Assembly (NCBI GenBank): GCA_011947345.1
Contig: JAAVTG010000771.1
Coordinates: 1-64,000 of the forward strand
DNA: 64,000 nt
DNA from: Phytophthora quininea
Taxonomy: Eukaryota > Oomycota > Peronosporomycetes > Peronosporales > Peronosporaceae
Direction of reading: 5' to 3'
Shown: positions 54,701 through 64,000 of the stretch, one piece after another
Position numbering within the stretch: position 1 is the stretch's first letter
Layout: the number at the start of each line of letters is the position of its first letter
The notes under the pieces: model-generated
Databases searched by the model: none
What the model was told of the DNA's origin: nothing
Seen by the model: only the letters and a program-made list of their open reading frames with translations
Program-made: the position numbers and the translations under genes

Positions 54701-57700
54701 TGCTGGAGAAGGTCTTGCTGGTGTGTCTACTCCTGGTGTGGCCGCATCACCTGGAGCTTCTAGCAGCTACACCATGGCATACGGAGCTGCACTACAGCAA
54801 GGCATAGCAGGAATTGTGTACGAGGTACAGAGTGTGAAAACCACCGGACTTGCGTCGAGCTCGTTTTCGAACTCGTTTACGTTGCAATGGGGAACTGCTG
54901 GACCAACTGGATCAATTTTCACGACTACAACTGCGAGTGCTCTGGAAGCAATGCTCCCCGTTGGTATCCCAAGTTTAGGCGCTGTCCACGTCTCCAAAGC
55001 CGATATCAATGGATACGACTGTGTGTGGTACGTTACCTTCATTTCAATCATTGGCGACGTCCCTCTCTTAGTCTCAAGTGATACGACACATGTTACAATT
55101 CAAGAATTTGTGAAAGGCGATGCAAACGAGTTTACAATCGCCCCTCGTAAAGCCTCTGGAGATGTCGTGACTTACGCTACACTGCCCGCAGCTTTTCAAG
55201 GCAAAGACAACTTCTGGACGGAGCTATGGGCATCGCCACCATCCGTGGTGGACGGCACCCACGCATTTGTTTCTGAGGGCGGCCTTGCTGTCTATAATCC
55301 AGTTGCATACGAAATTCAAACGCTGATGTTTGATGGTGCAGTTGGTACTTTCACCCTGGGCTTAGACACTTCGAGTGCTCGTCTAGGTGGTGTTGCGGCC
55401 ACGAGTTCGCCACCATTGGATGCTGCGGTGCTAAAGGCTGCAAGCGACTCGAAGGCTGCGTATCTGGTTAAAATGAATCTGGAGACGCTGTCGAATGTTG
55501 AGAGTGTGCTGGTTTCAAGAACATCCAACATCGGCAACACAGTGTGGTCGTATTCAGTCACATTCGTGGCTGATCTGTGCGCTCTACCGCCGCTTCAACT
55601 GATTGGTGATACTACGTTCATGAACTCGGATACATTGTTAACTGCCCCAGTGACATTTACAGAGGTGCAGAAGGGTGTGTGCGATGTTCAGACTGTGACT
55701 ACTTCGGCTAGTGTGGAATCCACTTCAGAAGTGCAGAGTATTTCCACCTGGCTCGATGTAACAGGGACGACGACTGCATTGGGCGGATCGTTCATTCTAA
55801 CATTTTTGGAGGCACTCAAGATCTCACGATAAACTACAACACGGACGCTATCACGATGCAAAATAAGCTTGAGTCACTAACCGGTATCGACCATGTCACA
55901 GTTTCGGTAATAAATGCGAATTACGCCAACACAGCGGGGACGACAACGACGACAGGTCTGCAGACGTGGATTATAACATTCAATCAGATTCTGGGGAGCG
56001 TACCAGATATCACACTAAAGTCAAAAGTTTCTCTAACGGGAAGTGGGGCCAACGTCTTTATCGAGGAGGTTAAACGCATGGGACTGTCACTGGGAGGGAC
56101 TTTTGTATTGAATTTTATGGGCGGCACGACGGACAACTTACCGTTCGATATTGAAGCGGTCGATCTAAAGCACGAGCTGGAGGCTTCTTTGAGTGGTGTG
56201 CGAGAGGTTGATGTCTACAAGAAGAGCGCTATAACGGTAATCGCTGGACCATTTCGTTTACAAAGACCCTGGGTGATCTGCCGTTATTGGAATCGTACCC
56301 TCTTGCTTTTGAAGTTCAGGAGATCACGACTCTAGGAGGCTCCCCTACTCCTCTCGAAGGCACCTTCACGTTATCCTTTCTAAGTGAACAAACTTCTCCA
56401 ATCTCTTTTGATGCAAGTGCAGCGGATATGAAACTAGCCCTGCAAGCGTTGCCTTCGGTCGGATTGGTTGACGTTACAAGAACCGACCAACTTGATGCGG
56501 GAAACCGTTTTGCATGGCAAGTCACTTTCCGCTCTCAACTCGGCAACATTGGAAACCTGGGTTATGATGCATCTGGTCTTACGGGAAGTTATTGCGATAT
56601 ATCTGTAGTTGAAATACAGCCCGGAAACGAACAGGCATTGACCGGTAAATTCCCGCAGCTCTCAGTGTTCAAGAAACAGAGTGGTCTTCCAAGTTACACC
56701 GCACGATACATTCCATACGAGGCCGCAGATAGCTACTCGGTGGCTGTGCAGCAGTTGATTTCCGGTGGTTTACTTGCAATGTACTTTGACAATTTCTGGA
56801 TGCAAGATGAACCAGTAATTGTGCGCGTGGACCCTCAGCTGAATTTTGATTGGGGCCAAGGAGCAATCACAAACTACGGACGAGACTACATCAGCATCAG
56901 GTGGTTCGGTAAACTTGCGGTACCCTCCACAGACAACTACGTGCTTTATGTGACGTCCAGTGAAGGTGTGCGAGTTTGGTTTGATCATCAGCTACGCGTC
57001 GATACGTGGGAGGACGGAGAAAATGGAGGCGGAACACGCGAGAACTTTCGCGTCCAGTTGGCGGCAGGAACATTCTACGATTTGCGGATCGAGTACCACG
57101 AAGGAACAGGAGTTGCCTCATTCAGCTTGTCGTGGAGCTCGTCTTATTTATCTCTCGCCCCATTCCTAGTAGCGCGCTCTTCCGCGGCGAACATATTGCT
57201 GGTAGTCCCTTCCCAATTTCCGTCACTCCTGGGGCTACAGATTTCCCATACACGACGGCATTTGGTGACGGACTCACGACTGCGACCGCTGGGATTACTG
57301 CTCACTTCACGATTCAGGCGAAGGATCAAAACGGGAACAACAAAACGGAGGATGGCGACATATTCGATGTTGAATTTTGGGAACAGCACTGACATCGACC
57401 AGCGGCGTGACGTTCGCGCCATTTGAGGAGCCCACGTACATTGGACAAGGACAATATTTGGTGAGTTATTTGCCTTCAATTAGCGGTCCGTATTTGTTGT
57501 CGGTGCAGACTGTGGATGGCATCGACATTTATTGTGGCCTTGGAAAACTTTTCAAGTGCAGCCCCTTTTCCCTTGTGGTTTTACCTGGTCCAGCCACTCC
57601 GCACACAAGCCAATCCCTCGGTAACGCTGCTGCAACGAGCTACGGAGTTATGGATGGTCTCATCGAGGCTGTCGCTGGGCTTGTCTCCAATTTTACCATC

Positions 57701-60700
57701 CAAGCCCGTGATACATACAACAACATCGCTGACGAAGTCAACCCCAATGATGTCTATGAAACCAAGATGGTGCTGCAAGCCGATCGAACAGTGCAGTACC
57801 GTAGCAACGTTCTCATCCCCCAGCCGTCGGGTGTATATGGTGTCCAATACTCGATACCGCGCGCTGGAGTCTATGAAATTCAGACGTACCTAAATGGTGT
57901 GCGCATTCTCATGTGCCCCGGTGGTACATGCTCTTTAGCTCTGAATACCCCCGCAATACTTACCGTCGTCCACAGTTTTCTGAATGGCCCAACTTGCACT
58001 GTAGATGACACGGCGACGGGCGCACTGAGTACTGCTACGAGCGGCCATTCAACATCGTTTTTGATCTACGCCCGCGACACATTTGGCAATTTACGGAAAG
58101 GTGATCGCACGACCCACTCACTTTCAACGGGGATGGAAAATCGGATGCATTTCTCGTTACGTTCAGTGGTGAGCAGGAAGTTTTCCGTTCGTCAAGTGCC
58201 GTGCAGTCGATCACAAGCAGCGACAAGACCATCATTGGGTACTTCAAGCTGTCGTTTGGTAAATTTCGCAAAGTTCTGTGTCCTTTGTGTGTTACTGCAC
58301 TTGCCGGCAACACACTTACGGTGAGCACCAACCTCGTCGGACTACTATTAGCAGGGACGAAGTTTGTGGTGCAGGAGTGCATTTTACGGCAGCTTCGTCT
58401 GCAACGGCAAACTCTATCACAGTGAATTCTAACCATGGGTGCACCCCTTTACTGCGCAGAGATTTAACCTTCAGGTCATTGATGCGTCAACGGATGTAAC
58501 GAAGGCGCTCACGCCGTTAATTCCCAAGACGTCACTGGATCAGGGCTGCGAACCATACTGCAAGATCTCCACAAAAATGCTGAGGTGGCTGTGACGCGAA
58601 TTACGGCAGGGAACGGATACCAGTGGAAGATAACCTTTTGTCGCATTTACTGGAGTGGAGTGATTCACACCTCGCAGTGGAATACCCAAATGGATTCACA
58701 CCTAGCTTGTATTCCTCCCCATTAAACGTGGCTTACACAGCATCTGCTGGGGTCTACCTGGTGACGTACACGCCGCATTATGCAGGCGTGTACTCTGTAG
58801 CAGTCACGACTTGGGATGTGAAGACTCATGTGACTGGTAGTCCATTTACGGTTAGCGTTGCTGATGATGTCACCGATGGCTTCAGCACTCTAGTAGCTGG
58901 AGGTGATTGGCGTGTGGAGAATTTTAGTGCTGCAGCTCAAGCTATGGTGGTTGAAGCTGGTCAGCCCCTAAACTTTCAGGTCCAGCTTAAGGACACTCGT
59001 CGCCTGGAAAAACAAGCAATTCGTTTGCGCGCGGTAGTGCTAGCACCCGTGCAAGAGGTTCAGAAGGTTCGAGTCACTACTACCCCATTCACCTTCAGTT
59101 TCCGGGGATCCCCATCAACATCTTCCCTGACAACAAGCAGTTCACTCACGAGTATCGTAACTGCGCTGGAAGCTCTCAGCACGATCTCAACTAATGGCAT
59201 CGTCATAACCCCAGTGATTAGTGGCGACACTACTGCTGTATTGAACCACGAATTTCTAGTCACGTTTACCAAGGAAATGGGCAGCTTGCCTCTTTTAGCG
59301 AGCACTGGTTCTACTGTGACGTCGGTAACAAAAGGCGTTGTGTCTGTTCGGCAGGAGGTCCAGACGCTTAAGTGCATCTCTGCGGTTGCTCTCAGCTCAT
59401 CATTGTTATTTACAGTAGCTTATGATGGAACACAACAACCAGTCACTGTTCTCGCTACAGCTTTATTGAACACTCTAGCTGGTGTGATTTCTGCATTGGT
59501 TGGGGGCTCATCCGTATCGGTGGCTGCAGAAGATGGATTGCAGACGACGGTCTGTGGACAAACTACTGCTTCCAGGTTGTTTATTACGTTTAATGGTCTT
59601 CTTGGTGATGTGAAACCTCTTGTTTTCGTTGCTGGACCACAGCTGACACTGTCGGCCGAAGACGATACCGACAACACGGTGAGCGGGATTTATCCTGCAT
59701 GGGGCACCTTCCGACTTTCGCTGCCTGGGAGCGCTGATGTTACAGCAGATATCCCGTTCAATGCTGCGGGGACGCTTGTGGCTACGGATCTGGGAACACT
59801 TTCTCTTGCGGGCCAAGTGACAGTGAGGAGAGACTGGTTTGACATTACGACTGAAATGGCAACTGCGAGGGTAGTGACTCTGGCGCAATGGACGGTCTCA
59901 TTTGATGGTCACTCTGGAAGCGTGCCTGCACTCATTCCGGATAGTTCGGGTATATTCATGCACGACGACGGGCAGCACACACCATTTGTGGAGACGATAG
60001 AGCTGGTACGAGGGTCTCTGGGTAATAATCGATCGGTCACGACGAGTGATACTAAGGTAACTTTGACTACAACGCTGGAAAACCCAGGAGTACAGGAGGT
60101 GCAGAAGCTGCAGTGCTGGGGGAGCCAGCCGTTCACTGTTTCTTATGGGGTGAATACAGCAGTGATCCAGCCTGACGCGTCATTAAGCGAGCTTGAGATC
60201 AAGCTGAATTCCATTTCCCTGGTGTGCTCGTCTACGCTGCTATGGAAAGCGATAATGTGCGCCGCCCAGCAGCTGATCTCTCCACTGCTACAAGATTTAT
60301 TCCTGTGTGCAGTGTGGCAAGTCCACGTGCCATTGAAATTGTGTTTAACACGCCAGTAGATGTACCGCTTTTCGCTTGGAGTGTGACCACCAATGATATT
60401 TACATTACGGAACACACAAAAGGCGTATCTCCAAGTAGTTCCCCGTGATAATCTCAAATACGGAGGTGCAGAACTTGGTGTGCCAAGTAACCACTGCTGC
60501 GGCTGCAACTGCGTCTTTTGATTTGTCGTTTGCTGGACAAACTATCACAGTGGGGGCGAACACAGCACCGTCGGCGCTGGGAACTCAACTGAATACGATG
60601 CAAAGTATCACTCAAGCCGGTGGCGTGGATGTCACAAGCTCCTCGGCGCAAATTTGCACGACTGTGTTGCCCTATGTCCCCGTGGCAGTCACCTTTCGGG

Positions 60701-63700
60701 CCGTGGGTGATCAACCATCCATTGTAGTATCTCAAAGGCGCGATGGCATTCTGAAGGCAGACATCACTGAGGCCACGAAAGGACTCACCGCTCTTGTTTA
60801 CGATGGAACTCATATGGGTCTTTTTAACGTCACGGCTACTCCTTTTATCAGTGGCACCTACGCGTTTGCGGTGACTGTGCTTTCACAACCGGCATTTTGT
60901 CCACCGACAATTCAGGTTCGACCTACACTTGCTAGTGGAATGACGAGTACTCACACGGCGCCATTGGTAGTCACGCAGGGTGTCAGACAATGGTTTATAG
61001 TGCAAGCTATCGACAAATTCTCTAACCTTCTCGAGTCCAGTACTGAGCTAGGAACTGCTGGTTTTGTTGCAAACTTGACGGGGCCCGCTGCTAGCGATAT
61101 CCCTATGGACGGAAGCGAAGCATACCCAGTCACCATTAGTGAGTCGCAGCCAAACACAAACGGAGAATTTACGCTAAGCTTTCTCCCTCAGCGAGCAGGA
61201 ATGTACACTTTGGGTCTAACACGACGACAGGCTGGAGGACTGTGGGCGACATATTTCTCTGCAGCAGATTTCTCGAGCGAATATTTAAGCCGTCAAGACC
61301 CGACGGTGTCGTTTGAATGGGGAGAGACTTCTCCACTCGGTGACCCATTCCCCAACAAATTCTACTCGGTTCTCTGGGAAGGCGAGTTGCGCCCTGTTGT
61401 CTCTGGAATGCATATTTTCACGTTGCGTGCAGATGATTATGTGGCGCTAATTGTCGATGGGCAGACAATTTTGGATTTATTTGCAAACCCGGTTGTTTCG
61501 TCGACGAACAGCAAATCGGATTCGGTTCCGATTGAACTCCTTGAAGGTGACTTTTACAAAGTGGAAATTAGATACAGAACACTGAACGCGCAGTCTTACG
61601 TTCATTTTGAGTGGAGTTGCCAGGCAGCAGGCCTGGCAAAGACGCCAGTACCTTCCGAGGCGCTCTTCACATCTACCCCGATCGTGAATACACCGTTCAC
61701 GATTGAGGCGTACCCTGGTGCTACTAACGCAACGCAAGTACGAAACTCGTTGGATGGTTTCATTAGCAATGACCCTGGCAACTCCGTTGTCGTGGCCAAA
61801 GCACTTACGCCATTTAAATTTGAACTGGAGGCACGCGACACCTTCGGGAACGTACGATTCAACAGCGGAAATGATCTTTTAAAATTTCAATGATTGGCAT
61901 CGATGGGTGGGCTCTTAGTGGGAGAATCAATGATGCGACCACGGGATCGCCGATTTATCTGAGTCCGGACGTTGTATGCGTGGCGTGCGCTGTTAGCTTT
62001 GTGGCAAGTACTCGCACACTGACATTAAATGTCGACATCGCAAGTCGGCTGGAAAGCGGCGTACGATTCAAGGTGAATGCGGCGAACGGCGGTACATTGG
62101 CGCATAAGAGCGATTGCTTGTTCGTGAGTCAGAGTGTTTCGGGACCTTTTACTTCTGGAGCGGTGTCAGTGATTGTCGAGTCCGCAAACGGTTGCATCGG
62201 ATTTTCCTCCTCGCAGTTCGATATTACAGCGATAGTACCCACGGATTGGAACTACCTCGGCACATGCTCTGTTGTGTTAGGATCGACATCGTTAACATCT
62301 TGCAGCAGCGATTTCCAATTGCAGCGTGGCGATCAGATTGCAATTGGTCGTGAAGTGAACAGTGTGCACGACACTGCAGGATTACTCGATGCTTCAGATA
62401 TACCGCTTCAGGACATATACCGGGGCGATTCCAGCGATTTTGTGCCCATCTTTAAAATTGGCGGGACTACTGGGCACCATACAGCGGGTATTATGCCTTA
62501 CGTGAAAGGCCTATACGAGCTGACAGTACGTTTACCATCCGTACGTGGTGTAATGGCTGTTATTACACAGGCGGATTCAGCGCTAGGTGGCAGCTATTAC
62601 CTTTCCGTTGGAGGGCAGACGACCGCTTCACTGGATTATACTACCACAAGTGCCCAGATGATAGCAGCTCTGACAGGTCTTTCCACAGTTGGGGTTAATC
62701 GGGTAAGTGGCTCTGTGACGTGCAATAATGGAGATCCAAGCAAGGGTGTCGGTGGCTAGTCACGTTCATGCACGTCGCTGACGATGTGGTGCTCGGTTTA
62801 TCAGCTTCCTATGTTGGTACACTGACAGGCAAGAATGCTATCGTTGGTATACAAACACTTACGCGGCCAAAGGCAGCGCAAATGGTGAATGGATTCCCAA
62901 AAAGTGTGCGCGTGGATCCTGGTGATATGAACCCGAGTGTGACCACTGCGTACGGTCAGGGCTTGTATGCTGCGACGTCCGGGTTGATTTCTTCGTTTTT
63001 GTTCAGATGAAGGATACAAATGGAAATAATGAAGAGAGCGACGATTATTCACTGCAGGTGAGTATCTTCCCGACTGGAACACCATCGCTAGCAGCACAAG
63101 TCTTAGATGTGGCATACGTCTCAGAAGGACTTTACAATATCTCCTACATCCCCGTTTTGTCCGGCCGTCACACGCTTGTGGTGACTGCCCAGATCGCGCC
63201 AGAAGTTCATGTTGTCTCGTCATCGTTTGCTGCACCGGGTACGAATCGTGGTGGTAGCTTTGCGCTGCGATTGTTCGATCAAACCACAGCCCCCTTGTGT
63301 TCGAGGCCAACGCATCCGACGTCCAGCGTGCTCTGCTAAACCTGCCAGTGTTTACAGGAGCACTCCAAAATGACACGAATTCTACTTACTGGCAGAAAAC
63401 AGCGATTGGTGTCACTAGGTCTACGAACGCCCAGTACGGGTTTGACTACACCATTACGTACACGAGACTGCCCCCTCAGTTATCGTTGACGCTCGTGGAA
63501 ACAGTAAACAACCTGTACAGCGGTGACGGTGGGAGCGGAGCCTCTCTTACGGCATCGATTCTAACGCAGCAAGCGCGCGAGCACGTGAAAACGTCAGCTA
63601 CTCAAGGCCAACCAGTTGTTAATGAGCAGCAGGTCGTGACCTTGACATCGACAGCACCACTGACGGGCGGCTCTTTCCAGCTTCAGTTTGGCGTAGATAC

Positions 63701-64000
63701 AACCGACATAATTCCGTACAACGCCCCTCCAGCAACGGTGGCGAGTTTACTGAACCAGTTACCTTCAGTTGGTCAGAACGGGGTGAGTGTTAGCTCCACA
63801 GCAGCAGGTATATGGACCGTCACGTTCATGGCAGCGACAGCAGGAACTCCACAGACGGCGTTTTGGAATTCGGCATTATACACCCCGAATCGATTGGTGC
63901 GCCAATCTACTCTAGTCGGTGTTGTCCCAAAGTTGGCAGCCTCCCCACAAACACGCTGGTCTCAAGTGCAGGACCTGATGGCACAATCTCAACATCAGTC
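48733..64000 (+). CDS. Giant secreted surface protein: FN3, filamin-type, PA14 and repeated 'EVQ' modules (3' end beyond window)
   Basis: A signal peptide (LLVSFLLLLPVPAARV) starts a protein of over 5,000 codons that runs off the window. FN3 half-domains or domains lie at 48805-48945/51174-51330, 51335-51475/52935-53095, 53100-53435, 53440-53750 and 53755-53930/54590-54765. Filamin-type repeats follow from ~55130 (e.g. AGSPFPISVTPG near 57195; GSPFTVSV near 58845). PA14 domains lie at ~56760-57150 (LLAMYFDNFW ... FSLSWSS) and ~61230-61620 (LWATYFSAAD ... HFEWSC). Between and within them about 20 modules of ~90 residues recur: E-V-Q-x-[VIL], then G-T-F-x-L-x-F, D-A-S-A-x-x-M, L-E-x-L-x-x-I-G-x-V-x-V-T-R, G-Y-x-W-x-V-T-F, G-x-L-P-x-L. 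One intron is clear at 51112-51173. Frame breaks occur about every kb. A cell-surface adhesive or structural role is inferred from the domains only. Confidence 0.8.
51112..51173 (+). other. Intron in the giant gene
   Basis: GTACGA donor and GCACAG acceptor, 62 nt. Removal joins DRAN-G to LSFDSFVVTDM, restoring the second half of a split FN3 domain. Confidence 0.7.

Noticed and set aside
1..64000. CRISPR arrays, bacterial operons or prophage
   Set aside because: The genes, introns and promoters are eukaryotic. The tandem arrays found are coding repeats without spacer structure.

Overview
This window reads as nuclear DNA of a plant-associated oomycete, most likely a Phytophthora or close relative. 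The evidence is GC-rich compact coding sequence, short GT-AG introns (about 60-170 nt), several start sites preceded by the oomycete initiator motif (TCATTYY followed by CAAWTT), and oomycete-typical families: AA17 copper oxygenase, START-FYVE protein, LRR receptor (pseudo)kinase, a mucin-like repeat surface protein and a giant FN3/filamin/PA14 surface protein.

Layout. 0-2.5 kb: a decayed AA17 LPMO gene and an intact AA17 paralogue, tail to tail. 3.2-8.2 kb: a SANT-like nuclear protein and a large NUFIP-type RNA-binding zinc-finger protein. 8.4-14 kb: the divergent vesicle-coat pair AP-2 sigma and beta'-COP, both with an ATG-only first exon, then a profilin-like gene. 14.5-20.1 kb: a START-FYVE protein, a small secreted protein and a secreted lipoxygenase. 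20.2-28.1 kb (minus strand): an NT-C2 coiled-coil protein and an LRR receptor with a degenerate kinase domain. 29.2-31.5 kb: a WW/coiled-coil/zinc protein. 31.6-41.3 kb: a 3.17-kb inverted repeat, apparently near-identical, around a 3.4-kb spacer. The spacer carries a membrane-anchored aspartyl protease and a TOM1-like 7-TM protein; each arm carries a PLAC8 gene. 42.7-45.8 kb: a mucin-like Thr/Pro repeat protein. 46-47.7 kb: a possible STPGR-motif gene and a carboxylesterase remnant. 48.7 kb to the right edge: one giant gene (over 5,000 codons, truncated by the window) coding for a secreted protein.

Most genes, including ones expected to be essential, are interrupted by single-base frame breaks at roughly one per kb, mainly at runs of C, G, A or T. 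The two inverted-repeat arms differ in length by the same kind of event at three places. I therefore treat most breaks as consensus errors and annotate each gene across its breaks. Real pseudogenes (AA17 copy, carboxylesterase remnant) are recognised by in-frame stops, multiple lesions or internal deletion.

The most novel item is the giant surface protein. About 20 copies of a module beginning with an E-V-Q-x-hydrophobic tag are inserted inside FN3 and filamin-type folds, and two PA14 domains appear to sit inside filamin repeats. The invertible-looking cassette at 31.6-41.3 kb is the second most interesting item.
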